DNA from: an uncultured Ruminiclostridium sp.
GTDB taxonomy: Bacteria; Bacillota; Clostridia; Oscillospirales; Ruminococcaceae
DNA: 50,254 nt
Assembly (NCBI GenBank): GCA_905235805.1
Contig: CAJOMV010000007.1
Location: forward strand, 1 to 50,254
Direction of reading: 5' to 3'
Part shown: one piece after another, positions 1 to 9,041 of the stretch
Layout: each line of letters starts with the position of its first letter
How positions within the stretch are numbered: position 1 is the stretch's first letter
Translations under genes and position numbers: made by a program
The notes under the pieces: model-generated
The model's database searches: none
What the model was told of the DNA's origin: nothing
What the model saw: only the letters and a program-made list of their open reading frames with translations

Positions 1-86
1 CCGTTTTGGAACCCGAAAACGTCCCTTTTTATGGTTTATGATTCCAAAAATATCGAAAGTGTTGCATTTACTTTTGCATTTGACCG

Positions 87-1013
87 TCAATATATCACCG
101 CGCCGTATTTTCCCGCGGTCTTTTTGAGCTCGTCGATATCTATGAGGCTGGTGCTGTCTATCATGGCACGCCCCTGATACAGCATGACAGCGAGCTTCAT
201 TGCGATCTCGTCGTCACCGCTGAACATCACCGGCAGCGTCGCCATGTGGGCGTTGTCAGCGAAATCCAGCGCGTCGTCGGGGGAGTTTATCTGTATTTTC
301 AGCACATCGAAACCGCCCTGCTCGCACACCGCGATGATATCCTCACCCATTCCCGCGTTGCACTCCACCGGCTCGGATATTTCCGTGGTATCGTGCTCGA
401 GGAAGAATGCCGACCTCTCGTTCGCGAGCATAAGGCAGTCCTCATACTCGACATAGGCAGGCTTATATTTCTTTGCGGAGACTATATTCTGAAAGCGGGT
501 GTGGCACTCATCATCAAGCCCGATGAATACATCGGCTCCCGAATTCAGCAGCTCGATCATGATGTCGTCGCCGAGCGTACCGCCTTTTGGGCGCACTGCC
601 AGCGGTATCCTTGCGAACGGCTTTATGCGCTTCACGCCGTCGATGAGAGTTTCCGGGTCATCGGAGGAGATGCCGAAGCACAGCGCTCCGAGGCTCTGCA
701 TCACTATCAGTGCCGCGTCGGCGGGCAGCTCGTGCTCTGTTCTGAGGTCGCTGTCCACGTCCACGACGGTATATATCGGTTTGCTCATTTTCCGGCATTC
801 CAGAGCCGCCGCCCTCAGGTCGGACATCAGCTCCATTCCGTCAAGCAGGAACCCGCTGTACTCCCCTTCGATAGCCGCTATTTTTTCCTTGTACGCAGTC
901 TTTAGCTCGGTGAACGAGGTCTCCCCATACGGTATCGTCATCACACCTATGGGCTTTATTATCGCGAATTTATCTGTGTTTACGGCGACCGGTCGCCAAC
1001 TGTCGTCTGTCAT
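87..1013 (-). CDS. Degenerate MetH-like protein (homocysteine methyltransferase + pterin-binding remnants)
   Basis: The 308-residue product has two regions that read like cobalamin-dependent methionine synthase domains. Residues about 55-145 follow the homocysteine S-methyltransferase pattern (a GFLLDGMEL-like strand, an Ala-rich helix, then FGISSDDPETL where the family has GxNCSxGP), so the zinc-ligating Cys is replaced by Ser. Residues about 225-308 resemble the DHPS-like pterin-binding barrel (LPVMFSGDDEIAMKLA, then a GRAMIDST strand, ending in KYGAVIY). The cobalamin domain and further Cys ligands are absent. It is the last gene of the minus-strand operon, 33 bases after argS, with AAAGGAAAAG before the ATG. 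The fold assignment is inferred from pattern; methyltransferase activity is unlikely. A non-catalytic or diverged role is open. Confidence 0.72.
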   Translation of the reverse strand: MTDDSWRPVAVNTDKFAIIKPIGVMTIPYGETSFTELKTAYKEKIAAIEGEYSGFLLDGMELMSDLRAAALECRKMSKPIYTVVDVDSDLRTEHELPADAALIVMQSLGALCFGISSDDPETLIDGVKRIKPFARIPLAVRPKGGTLGDDIMIELLNSGADVFIGLDDECHTRFQNIVSAKKYKPAYVEYEDCLMLANERSAFFLEHDTTEISEPVECNAGMGEDIIAVCEQGGFDVLKIQINSPDDALDFADNAHMATLPVMFSGDDEIAMKLAVMLYQGRAMIDSTSLIDIDELKKTAGKYGAVIY

Positions 1014-1046
1014 TTCTTTTCCTTTCGTTTTTATCCTTCTCGGAGG

Positions 1047-2735
1047 TCACATCTTCTCCGGCGCTTCGACCTTCAGCATATCGAGCAGGTTCTTTATGAC
1101 CGTCTTTACGGCGGCGCAGAGGGCGAGACGGGAGAATACCACGTTATCGGCTTCGCCCTTTATCTTGCAGCTGTCATAGAATTTGTGGAAGAGCTGTGCG
1201 AGCTCATACGAATAGCGGGTTATCTTTGAGGGGTTGTAGTCCTTTGCCGCTTCATTTATCGTATCGGGAAGCACCGCAAGCTGTCTGATGACCGCGAGCT
1301 CCGCTTCCTCGGTGAAGGTGAGCTTGTCGGGGGTCACCCCTCCGAGCGTCACACCGTCCTCGGCGAGCTTCTCGATAAGGCGGCAGATGCGCGCGTGAGC
1401 GTACTGCACATAGAACACGGGGTTCTTGGAGCTCTCCTCCACCGCGAGGTCAAGGTCGAACTCAAGGTGGGTGTCGGGGTCGCGGAGATTGAAGAAAAAT
1501 CTCGCCGCGTCCATGGGTATCTCGTCAAGCAGCGTCGCGAGGGTGATAGCCTTGCCGGAGCGCTTCGAGAGCTTCACGGTCTCGCCTTTTCTTACGAGGC
1601 GTACCATCTGCATTATCACGATATCGAGCTTGTCGGCGTCCACACCGAGGGCTGTCATTGCCGCCTTCATTCTCGCGATATAGCCGTGATGGTCTGCGCC
1701 GAGAATGTCTATCGCCTTGTCAAAGCCGCGGGTAACGAGCTTGTTGTAATGATATGCGATATCCGGCACGAAATATGTCGGAACGCCGTTCGCGCGGACA
1801 AGCACTCTGTCCTGGTCGTCGCCGAAATCGGTAGCCTTGAACCACAGCGCGCCGTCCTGCTCATAGGTAACGCCCTTCGCCTTGAGCATTTCCACTACCT
1901 CCGCGACCTTGCCGCTTTCGTGAAGGCTGCTCTCGCGGAACCAGGTGTCGTACTTTATGCGGTACTTGAGAAGATCGTCCTCGAGCCCCTTTATATTTAT
2001 CGGGAGCGCGTATTCAACGAGGGCTTTCCTGCGCTCCTCCTCGGACACGCTCATGTATTTGTCGCCGTACTTGTCGGCGAACGCCTTCGCGTGGTCGATG
2101 ATATCCTGTCCGTGGTAGCTGTCCTCGGGCATTTCTTCATCGCTGCCGAATAGCTGCTTGTAGCGTATGTCGAGGCTGAGCCCGAACTTGTTGACCTGAT
2201 TGCCGGCGTCGTTTATATAGAACTCGCGCTCGACGCTGTACCCGGCGTAGTCCAGCAGGGAGGCGAGACAGTCGCCTATCGCGCCGCCGCGGGCGTTTCC
2301 TATGTGCATAGGTCCTGTGGGGTTTGCGGAAACGAATTCCACCAGCACGCGCTTACCCTGTCCGAGCTCCGTTCTGCCGTAGCGCTCGCCTTCGGAGAGC
2401 ACGGTGCTGACGGTCTCGCCGAACCAGAGGGGCTTTAAGAAGAAGTTGATGAAGCCCGGTCCCGCTACCTCTATGCGCTCAAAGAGCGTGCCGTCGAGTA
2501 TCGCGGCTTCCGCGACCATAGCCGCGGTCTCACGGGGATTTTTGCGGAAGGTCTTTGCGGAAACCAAAGCTGCGTTGCAGGAGAAATCTCCGTGGGAGCT
2601 GTCCGCGGGCTGCTCCACCGTGAACGGCGGCAGCGGCTCGGCGGGGAGCCTGCCCTCCGATGTCAGCCTGCCGAGGGCGTTCATCACTATTTCTCTTACT
2701 TCCGATCTTGCTTTTTCATTCACATTCGATGTCAT
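1047..2735 (-). CDS. argS: Arginyl-tRNA synthetase
   Basis: Class I aminoacyl-tRNA synthetase that charges tRNA-Arg in the cytoplasm. The 562-residue length is normal for the short bacterial form. Visible are the N-terminal Add-1 type domain (SSHGDFSCNAA near 46-56), the ATP-binding HIGN motif at residues 144-147 in the context NPTGPMHIGNARGG, the YINDAGNQ segment, a KMSKS-loop equivalent KLSKRSG near residue 390, and the DALR anticodon-binding C-terminus ending in the typical EAPEKM. The start has AAAGGAAA eight bases upstream. It lies 18 bases downstream of the DUF1934 gene in the same operon. Confidence 0.98.
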   Translation of the reverse strand: MTSNVNEKARSEVREIVMNALGRLTSEGRLPAEPLPPFTVEQPADSSHGDFSCNAALVSAKTFRKNPRETAAMVAEAAILDGTLFERIEVAGPGFINFFLKPLWFGETVSTVLSEGERYGRTELGQGKRVLVEFVSANPTGPMHIGNARGGAIGDCLASLLDYAGYSVEREFYINDAGNQVNKFGLSLDIRYKQLFGSDEEMPEDSYHGQDIIDHAKAFADKYGDKYMSVSEEERRKALVEYALPINIKGLEDDLLKYRIKYDTWFRESSLHESGKVAEVVEMLKAKGVTYEQDGALWFKATDFGDDQDRVLVRANGVPTYFVPDIAYHYNKLVTRGFDKAIDILGADHHGYIARMKAAMTALGVDADKLDIVIMQMVRLVRKGETVKLSKRSGKAITLATLLDEIPMDAARFFFNLRDPDTHLEFDLDLAVEESSKNPVFYVQYAHARICRLIEKLAEDGVTLGGVTPDKLTFTEEAELAVIRQLAVLPDTINEAAKDYNPSKITRYSYELAQLFHKFYDSCKIKGEADNVVFSRLALCAAVKTVIKNLLDMLKVEAPEKM

Positions 2736-2753
2736 TTTGTCTGTTTCCTTTGC

Positions 2754-3182
2754 TTACGTTATTTCGCCCGAGGGCTTCACGCGGATCTCCATTTCGTTCT
2801 CCGAAACGAAATCCGAATTTATGTCTATGCTGTATTTGAACCACAGCCGCCCGCCGTTTTCGGTGAGCTCGTTCTTCACGTCGTAGGTGTTTATGCCCAT
2901 TGTGAAATCCCCGAAGGGCGTTCCGTAGACGCTGTGGTGCTTGACGTTCTTTTCGATGTTGAAGGCGGAGGAGGCGGGACCTGTGCGCTGGATAAAGACC
3001 TTCATGCCCTCGGCGGTAATGCTTACGGTGCAGTCCTCATAGCCGATGCCGTCATTTTCCTCGTAGCTAATGGAGAATATGCCGTCTGCCGCGGAGTAAT
3101 TCCCCACGGTGAAGAATTCCACCTTATCCTCGCCCTCATCGGTCTTGGTTATGCTGGTTATGTTGAGATCAACGGGTATCAT
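2754..3182 (-). CDS. DUF1934 family beta-barrel protein
   Basis: 142-residue protein matching the DUF1934 (YwiB-like) family, small calycin-like beta-barrels of unknown function often found next to argS in Firmicutes. The alternating strand pattern, the GMKVFIQRTG and GTPFGDFTMGINTYDVKNEL segments and the ending with conserved FKYSIDIN fit the family. I chose the ATG at 3182 because GAAAGGAAT lies just upstream and the protein then starts exactly where family members do; the open frame runs further upstream but has no support. It is 14 bases downstream of the ligase-like gene and 18 bases upstream of argS. Function unknown. Confidence 0.9.
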   Translation of the reverse strand: MIPVDLNITSITKTDEGEDKVEFFTVGNYSAADGIFSISYEENDGIGYEDCTVSITAEGMKVFIQRTGPASSAFNIEKNVKHHSVYGTPFGDFTMGINTYDVKNELTENGGRLWFKYSIDINSDFVSENEMEIRVKPSGEIT

Positions 3183-3196
3183 ACCGGTAATTCCTT

Positions 3197-4252
3197 TCAG
3201 GCGTCTATATCTGTCGCGAGACTTACGAGCTTGTCGACGGTCTCGGAGTAGGTATAGCCGCTCTCGCTCATAAGTATCGGCAGCACGCTCTCGGGTGTGT
3301 AGCCCGGGATAGTGGCTATCCGTCGGAGCATGACGCGTGAGCCCGACAGCCTGAACGACATTTTCGCGCAGCCCTTGAAATTGAGACAGAGGAAGGCGCG
3401 CTTTGCTGTCTGTTCGATACCGCGGCGCTGGGTGTAATCGAGCTCGGGGTTTGTAATGAACTCCGCGGTGTAGGAGGCTGCGGTATTGTCGAGGGGCTGC
3501 TTGACCACCTCGCCGAGGGCGCTCACCTCCACGTCGTAGGAGCTGCCCATCACCACGCACTCTATCGTGCGTCCGTCCAGCTCCTCCTCGACGACGACGG
3601 TATGGTGGTGGGAGAACGCTATCTTTGCCGCCCGCTTGAGCTCATCGGCGTTTTTCGCGATATTCGCGCCGATAGAGGACGAGCAGCTCGACGCGGACAC
3701 ATACACCGGGTATTTCAGCTCCCGCTCTATCTCCGCTATCCGAACGTCTATCGTGTTCATCTCGCTTCGCTCGAGCAGTGCGTATTTCGGCACATCTATC
3801 CCGACGGAGGAGAGTATCAGGTGAGTCATGGCCTTGTCCATGCAGTACGCGGCGGTCTCGGGATTGCACTCGACGTACGGTATCTTGGAGAGCTTCAGCA
3901 GTCCCTGTATCCTTCCGCACTCTCCGTACTTGCCGTGGAGCGCGGAGATGACAGCGTCAACGCGCTTGAACGCCGTCGAGCCGTCCGCCATTATCGTAAT
4001 TATCCCCGCGTGCAGCGGGTCGGGGCTGATTATCGCGGAGCAGCAGTCCCCGGACATCTCCCATGTGCCGTCGCGTATCTCCTCATAGTCTCCGGGGAAA
4101 TACAGCCAGCGTCCCGCGCGGGTTATGCCGATAGGGGTGACGTCGTATTTCTCGGTTGACAGTCCGCCCAGCAGACAGTACGCCGACATCAGCGAGACCT
4201 TGTGATCCTTGGTTGCGCCGCCGAAAAGCACGGCGATCCTTGTTTTAGCCAT
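3197..4252 (-). CDS. D-Ala-D-Ala ligase homologue lacking catalytic residues
   Basis: 351-residue ATP-grasp protein that aligns by pattern with D-alanine-D-alanine ligase from end to end: VLFGGATKDHKVSLMSA at the N-terminus, an ALHGKYGECGRIQG loop, MDKAMTH, SSSIGANIAKN, and IPGYTPESVLP near the end. Residues the family needs are changed: the first-D-Ala-binding Glu (EVSL) is Lys (KVSL), the ATP lysine after MDK is His (THLIL), the VKP lysine is Ser (VSA), and the metal-binding RVDF and NEIN motifs read KMSF and RRIA. These codons were checked on the DNA. The second ATG (4252) is the better start, as AAAGGAT is too close to the one at 4258. First gene of the operon; probably a pseudoenzyme or regulator of wall synthesis (inference). 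Confidence 0.85.
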   Translation of the reverse strand: MAKTRIAVLFGGATKDHKVSLMSAYCLLGGLSTEKYDVTPIGITRAGRWLYFPGDYEEIRDGTWEMSGDCCSAIISPDPLHAGIITIMADGSTAFKRVDAVISALHGKYGECGRIQGLLKLSKIPYVECNPETAAYCMDKAMTHLILSSVGIDVPKYALLERSEMNTIDVRIAEIERELKYPVYVSASSCSSSIGANIAKNADELKRAAKIAFSHHHTVVVEEELDGRTIECVVMGSSYDVEVSALGEVVKQPLDNTAASYTAEFITNPELDYTQRRGIEQTAKRAFLCLNFKGCAKMSFRLSGSRVMLRRIATIPGYTPESVLPILMSESGYTYSETVDKLVSLATDIDA

Positions 4253-4296
4253 AAGCATATCCTTTCCGAATCCGTATTCCGGAACATATTCAATAT

Positions 4297-4325
4297 ATTA
4301 TACCACAAAAAACCGGATTTTTCAA
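4297..4325 (-). promoter_or_regulatory. Sigma-A promoter of the ligase-like/DUF1934/argS operon
   Basis: On the minus strand TTGAAA (4325-4320) is followed after 17 bases by TATAAT (4302-4297), about 45 bases before the first start codon. No other promoter-like sequence was seen inside the four-gene unit. Confidence 0.75.
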
Positions 4326-4449
4326 TAGATATTTATAAAGTACAGAAGATTTTTCCCGGATATCCTTCCGGAAAGAGTGCAGTTCTTTAAAAACGGGCTG
4401 ATTTTCTGTGTAAAATATGTTAAAATTTCATAAAAATTCGAAAAAGGTA

Positions 4450-4478
4450 TTAACATTGACCGGAAAAGGTGGTATAAT
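4450..4478 (+). promoter_or_regulatory. Promoter of the penicillin-binding protein gene
   Basis: TTAACA (4450-4455), 17-base spacer, TATAAT (4473-4478); the start codon follows at 4520. The nearby TTGACC at 4456 is too close to the -10 to be used with it. The 4259-4519 gap between divergent operons otherwise shows only AT-rich sequence. Confidence 0.7.
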
Positions 4479-4519
4479 ATATTCTGTATACTTCCGCATT
4501 TTTTCAAAAGGATACAGAT

Positions 4520-6979
4520 ATGAGCGATAAAAAGATAAAATACGTCAAAATAAACGACGACGACTATATGCCCAAGCCCCACAGCAAAATGAACAAGGAG
4601 GAGCAGGCGGTCGAGAACTACTACCACCTCCACAGGACTTCGATATGGCATAAGATAGGCGGAGTGTTCGGCTTCATCGGCACTACTGTCCTTAGCGTCA
4701 TCATGATCGTCATAATCACACTCTGCATAGTCGCGGTGGCTCTGACGGTGTACATCATGCAGTTCGCGGAGAGCAGCTTCGACGTTGACCTCACGAATGT
4801 CGAGCTGTCCTATTCCAGCTTCATCTACGCCAAGGATTCCGCGGGCGAGGACGTGCTCCTGAAGCAGGTCAGCGGCGACGACAGCCGTATATGGGTGGAG
4901 ATCGAGCAGCTCCCGCAGCATACTATCGACGCCTTCGTGGCGACCGAGGATCAGCGTTTCTTCGAGCACAACGGCGTTGACTGGAAGCGCACCCTCGCGG
5001 TCACCGTGCGCGCCGTGTTCAGCAGCGGTACGCAGGGCGGCTCCACCATTACCCAGCAGCTCGTCCGCAATATAACGCAGGACGACGAGGTCACCATGGG
5101 CAGAAAGCTCCGTGAGATATTCCGCGCTCTGTCCCTCGAGAACAAGTACACGAAATACGATATTCTGGAGAGCTACCTCAACCGCATCAACTTCGGCGGC
5201 ACCGCCAACGGCATCGGCACGGCGGCTTACTACTACTTCGGCAAGACCGTTGAGGAGCTCACCATAGCCGAGAGCGCCATGCTCGCGGGAACTGTCCGCT
5301 CTCCCCACAACTACAACGCCTATATCAACCTCCACAACTCGAAGGTGCGCGAGGAGTATGCCCTCAAATGTATGTACGACCAGGGCTACATCAGCACCGA
5401 TGAGTATGAGGCTGCGCTGGCGGAGAAGATAAAGTTCCGCCGCCCCGTGCTCGGCACATACTACGGCTACACCGATATGCGCTACAACGACTACTACGGC
5501 ATCATCACCGAGGACAGCAAGAACGAGGGCGACCTCTACTATCAGAACGTTCCGTGGGATGATGTGCTGGGCGAGGATTCCTCCCTCGCGTACAAGTGGA
5601 ACGGCTCCTACACCGTGTCGCAGGACTGGTACACCGACGCGGCGCTCGACCAGATAGTGTCCGATCTTGCCGCGAAGCTCGGCATATCCTATTCCGATGC
5701 CTTCGATGAGTTCCGCAGCGGCGGATATACCGCGTATCTGAACGTGAACATGGATATGCAGAAGAAGCTCGGCGAGCTGTTCGAGGATCCCTCCACCTGC
5801 CTCAAATCCTACAACGCGACGCTTCCCGCCGACAGCAAGAACCTGATACAGGGCGCGTTCGTCATCATGGATTACCGCGGAGATGTGCTCGCTGTGGCGG
5901 GCGGCATAGGCGAGAAGCCCGGCGACAACTGCTTCAACCGCGCGTCGCAGGCTGTCAGCGCCATAGGCTCTACCATCAAGCCCATAGGCAACTACTCCGT
6001 CGCCGTGGACCGTAATCTCATAACCTACTCAACAATGCTCAAGGACCTCTCCGGACGTATCCATTCCGAATACGCCGGCACAGGCTCCTTCGATGCGGAG
6101 AGCGGCTACGACGAGGCTACCGGAACCGTGCGCTGGCCGCATAACTATCAGGAGCTGGGCTTCGGCTCGGGAGCTTACTGGCCCGCGTGGTACGCGGTTC
6201 AGAAGTCGATGAACACCATTGCCGCGAGGGTCATGCAGAAGGTCGGACTTGTCGAGTCCTTCAACCACCTCGTGAACAACCTTGGCTTTTCCCACCTTGA
6301 CAGCGTGAACGATATAGCATACGCTCCTCTCGCTACGGGAGCGCTCACAAACGGCGCCACCCTCACCGAGCTTACCGCCGCCTATCAGGTAATGGGCAAC
6401 GGCGGAATGTACTACAAGCCCTACTACTATTCACGCGTATACGACAGCAAGGGCGTTGTGGTGCTCGAGCAGGACACCACGGGCAAGCGCGCTATCGGCT
6501 CCGATGCCGCGTGGATAACCAACCGCATGATGCTCAAGGTCGTGCAGGACGAATTCGGCACCGGTAAGAACGCCAAGCTCGGCGAGGTCGAGGTAGTCGG
6601 CAAGACCGGTACCGCGAACGATATGTCGAACCTGCTGTTCGCGGGACTTACCCCGCAGTATGTGGCGTGCTACCGTATCGCCTACGATGACAACCACGAG
6701 ATAAAGCAGGACGACGGCTGGCGCACCATGGCGCTGGTATGGCACGATGTAATGGTGAACTTCGTCGATACCACAGTCGAGCAGAGCTTCACGCCCGACA
6801 GCAGTACCGTGGTGCTGAACTACTGCACCGAGACAGGGCTGCTGGCGGTTCCCTCAAAATGCCCGAGCACAATGGTCGGCTATTACAAGAAGGACAATAT
6901 CCCCCTGAGCTGCGATTCGCGGCATGACGGGCTTTACTGGTCGGAGCACGACGAGACGGAGATACCGATCTACGAATAA
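4520..6979 (+). CDS. Class A penicillin-binding protein (transglycosylase/transpeptidase)
   Basis: Bifunctional peptidoglycan polymerase of 819 residues. A basic cytoplasmic N-terminus is followed by one membrane span at about 51-75. The glycosyltransferase-51 domain shows EDQRFFEHNGVDW near residue 142 and GGSTITQQLVRN near 174. The transpeptidase domain has the serine box GSTIKP near 484, SMN near 564 and KTGT near 695, so both active sites look intact. A long insert between the two domains (about 300-420, rich in Tyr and Asp) resembles Clostridial PBP1A forms. AAAGGAT precedes the ATG. Followed 24 bases later by an M23 peptidase gene, suggesting a joint role in wall building and remodelling. 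Confidence 0.95.
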   Translation: MSDKKIKYVKINDDDYMPKPHSKMNKEEQAVENYYHLHRTSIWHKIGGVFGFIGTTVLSVIMIVIITLCIVAVALTVYIMQFAESSFDVDLTNVELSYSSFIYAKDSAGEDVLLKQVSGDDSRIWVEIEQLPQHTIDAFVATEDQRFFEHNGVDWKRTLAVTVRAVFSSGTQGGSTITQQLVRNITQDDEVTMGRKLREIFRALSLENKYTKYDILESYLNRINFGGTANGIGTAAYYYFGKTVEELTIAESAMLAGTVRSPHNYNAYINLHNSKVREEYALKCMYDQGYISTDEYEAALAEKIKFRRPVLGTYYGYTDMRYNDYYGIITEDSKNEGDLYYQNVPWDDVLGEDSSLAYKWNGSYTVSQDWYTDAALDQIVSDLAAKLGISYSDAFDEFRSGGYTAYLNVNMDMQKKLGELFEDPSTCLKSYNATLPADSKNLIQGAFVIMDYRGDVLAVAGGIGEKPGDNCFNRASQAVSAIGSTIKPIGNYSVAVDRNLITYSTMLKDLSGRIHSEYAGTGSFDAESGYDEATGTVRWPHNYQELGFGSGAYWPAWYAVQKSMNTIAARVMQKVGLVESFNHLVNNLGFSHLDSVNDIAYAPLATGALTNGATLTELTAAYQVMGNGGMYYKPYYYSRVYDSKGVVVLEQDTTGKRAIGSDAAWITNRMMLKVVQDEFGTGKNAKLGEVEVVGKTGTANDMSNLLFAGLTPQYVACYRIAYDDNHEIKQDDGWRTMALVWHDVMVNFVDTTVEQSFTPDSSTVVLNYCTETGLLAVPSKCPSTMVGYYKKDNIPLSCDSRHDGLYWSEHDETEIPIYE

Positions 6980-7003
6980 TAACATTTTGCAGGAGTTTCA
7001 GGT

Positions 7004-8764
7004 TTGGATACAGAAAAAGAAAAGGACGAGAACGCCGAAGTCAAGCGTAAGGTCCGCCGCACGCTGATAGGTGCGCGGCTGAATGACATAGCACTGTACC
7101 TTTCGGACTTCGGAAGGTACATCATACTCATATTCGTCGGGCTCGCAAAGAGGACAGGCAGAGGGATAGCGCGCTTTGCGCGGTTCGTGCTGAGCCGTTC
7201 GGAGAACTTCACCTCCGCTCTTCTGAAGAAGATCGGCTATCTTATCGTGCTCCTCATTTCCCCGATAGTACGCATCATACACGCCCTACAGCGCGCACGG
7301 AAGGATATAAAGGACAACAAGAAGTCCAAGGGGCTGGGCGCGGCGCTGAAAATAGCCTTCACCCACCTCGGGCAGTTCGTGTTCGGCAGCAACGGCATTG
7401 CGGTGACGCTGTTCAATATAGCGGCACCGATAGTCTGCGTGGTTTTCCTGTTCAACATCGTGTCGTTTGCCTCGAACCTCTCCTACAGGGTAAGGCTCAC
7501 CGTGAACGACAAGTTCCTCGGCTACATAGAGAACGAGCAGGTCTATTATGACGCGGACGAGATACTGAAGGACCGTATCAACTACCTCGGCAGCGATGAG
7601 AACATACACCTCGAGCCTGCCTTCGCCATTGAGCTGTCGGACGGCTCCGACCCGCTCACGAAGTATCAGGTCGCGGATATGATACTCCAGTATTCGGATA
7701 TCAGCGTCGAATACGCGTACGGCTTCTACCTCAACGGTGTATTCCAGGGCGCGGTGCCCGACAATCAGCCGATACAGGACGCGCTCGACAGCCTCACGGC
7801 GAAGTACAGCGCCGCCCACCCGAACGCGCAGATAAGCTTCCGGGATACCCTCGATTACAGCACCGCGGGTCTGTACCTCTCGGGAAGTATCATAGATACC
7901 GAGTGGCTCGTCTCCCAGCTCACCAGCGTAAAGACTCCCGCGGGCTACTATATCGTCGAGGAGGGTGATACCGTCGATTCCATAGTCGAAAAGACGGGGC
8001 TCACCATTCATCAGCTCGACCTGATGAATACAGGCTTCTCTTCCTCCGAGCCCTATGAGGGACAGCGCATAAAGATAAGGGACGAGATACCGTTCCTGTC
8101 GGTCAATGTGGCGGTGGAGGAGGAATACGACCTCGAGGTCGGCTACAATACCGAGTACTACAATGACGACACGCTGTACTCCGGCGTCACCAGAGTCACC
8201 ACCGAGGGCGTCAACGGTGTCAACCACCTCGTCGCCACCGTTACTTATGTGAATAATATCGAGGTTTCCCGCCGCGTAACGAGCGCGAAGGTCATCTCCG
8301 CTCCCGTCACCGAGCGCATAGCCACCGGTACGAAGATACCGCCCGAGCAGTATTCGGCTTCCGAGGCGGGCTACGGCAAGTTTATCTGGCCTATGGAGGT
8401 CGGCAAGAGCCGCATAAGCGAGCTCACGGCGTGGGACGGCGGCTACGCGGGTCACTACGGCATAGACATCACCGCGTACTACGGCGCTCCGATATACGCG
8501 GGAGCGAGCGGCACGGTAATACACTCCGGCTGGAACTACGGCTACGGAAACTGTGTCATCATCGACCACGGAAACGGCTTGCAGACCCTGTACGGACACT
8601 GCAGCTCCCTTGCCGTGTCTGTCGGCGAGCAGGTGATACAGGGTCAGGTCATAGCCTACGAGGGCGCCACCGGTATCGCCTACGGCGCGCATATGCACTT
8701 CGAGGTGCGCTCCGGAAACCTGAAGTACAATCCCATAAACTACCTCGAGCACGTTTATTATTGA
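7004..8764 (+). CDS. Membrane-anchored LysM-G5-M23 metallopeptidase
   Basis: 586-residue envelope protein. The start is TTG at 7004, supported by AGGAG eight bases upstream. The N-terminus is basic with a likely signal anchor near 130-155. A LysM domain (YYIVEEGDTVDSIVEKTGL) starts near residue 314, a G5-like domain follows at about 365-440 (SGVTRVTTEGVNG), and the M23 LytM-type peptidase fills the last 105 residues. Its zinc ligands are intact: HYGID gives the H-x3-D pair and HMHFE the HxH motif, with YGHCSSL between. It probably cleaves peptide crosslinks in peptidoglycan and is co-transcribed with the PBP gene upstream. Confidence 0.94.
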   Translation: MDTEKEKDENAEVKRKVRRTLIGARLNDIALYLSDFGRYIILIFVGLAKRTGRGIARFARFVLSRSENFTSALLKKIGYLIVLLISPIVRIIHALQRARKDIKDNKKSKGLGAALKIAFTHLGQFVFGSNGIAVTLFNIAAPIVCVVFLFNIVSFASNLSYRVRLTVNDKFLGYIENEQVYYDADEILKDRINYLGSDENIHLEPAFAIELSDGSDPLTKYQVADMILQYSDISVEYAYGFYLNGVFQGAVPDNQPIQDALDSLTAKYSAAHPNAQISFRDTLDYSTAGLYLSGSIIDTEWLVSQLTSVKTPAGYYIVEEGDTVDSIVEKTGLTIHQLDLMNTGFSSSEPYEGQRIKIRDEIPFLSVNVAVEEEYDLEVGYNTEYYNDDTLYSGVTRVTTEGVNGVNHLVATVTYVNNIEVSRRVTSAKVISAPVTERIATGTKIPPEQYSASEAGYGKFIWPMEVGKSRISELTAWDGGYAGHYGIDITAYYGAPIYAGASGTVIHSGWNYGYGNCVIIDHGNGLQTLYGHCSSLAVSVGEQVIQGQVIAYEGATGIAYGAHMHFEVRSGNLKYNPINYLEHVYY

Positions 8765-8766
8765 TG

Positions 8767-8937
8767 AAAATTCCCCGCGGATTTACGGTAGGACACCGTA
8801 AAGAAGGTTCCCAAGGAGCGCATGGACGCGCGCATAAAAGAAACCTTCGATACGACAGGACGCCGTACAGAAGGTTTCCAAAGGCGCGCATGGACGCGCG
8901 CATAAAAGAAACCTTCGATAAGCCCGCGGGGAATTTT
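8767..8937. repeat. 68-bp tandem duplication inside a 14-bp inverted repeat
   Basis: A perfect inverted repeat (8767-8780 AAAATTCCCCGCGG; 8924-8937 its complement) encloses two direct copies of a 68-bp unit (8785-8852 and 8853-8920). The last 34 bases of the units are identical. Each unit can fold through AAGGTT/AACCTT and GCGCGC/GCGCGC. The GCATGGACGCGCGCAT core recurs in the repeats near 14705 and 32955. It directly follows the M23 stop codon and could terminate that transcript, although no clean U-tract follows except TTTTATT. Confidence 0.75.
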
Positions 8938-8951
8938 ATTGCAAAAAGGTA

Positions 8952-8980
8952 TTGACTTTTTCATTTTTGAGTGGTAAACT
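8952..8980 (+). promoter_or_regulatory. Promoter upstream of the TrpR-related gene
   Basis: TTGACT (8952-8957), 17-base spacer, TAAACT (8975-8980), 62 bases before the start codon at 9042. It likely drives the compact run of genes to tgt. Confidence 0.6.
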
Positions 8981-9041
8981 GTAAATGCGGTGATTTAATC
9001 AACCGAAAAAGCAGAAAAAAGCTTGGAAAGGACAATATATT

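Noticed and set aside
8785..8920. CRISPR-like repeat pair
   Set aside because: Only two 68-bp units lie directly head to tail, without spacers or cas genes.
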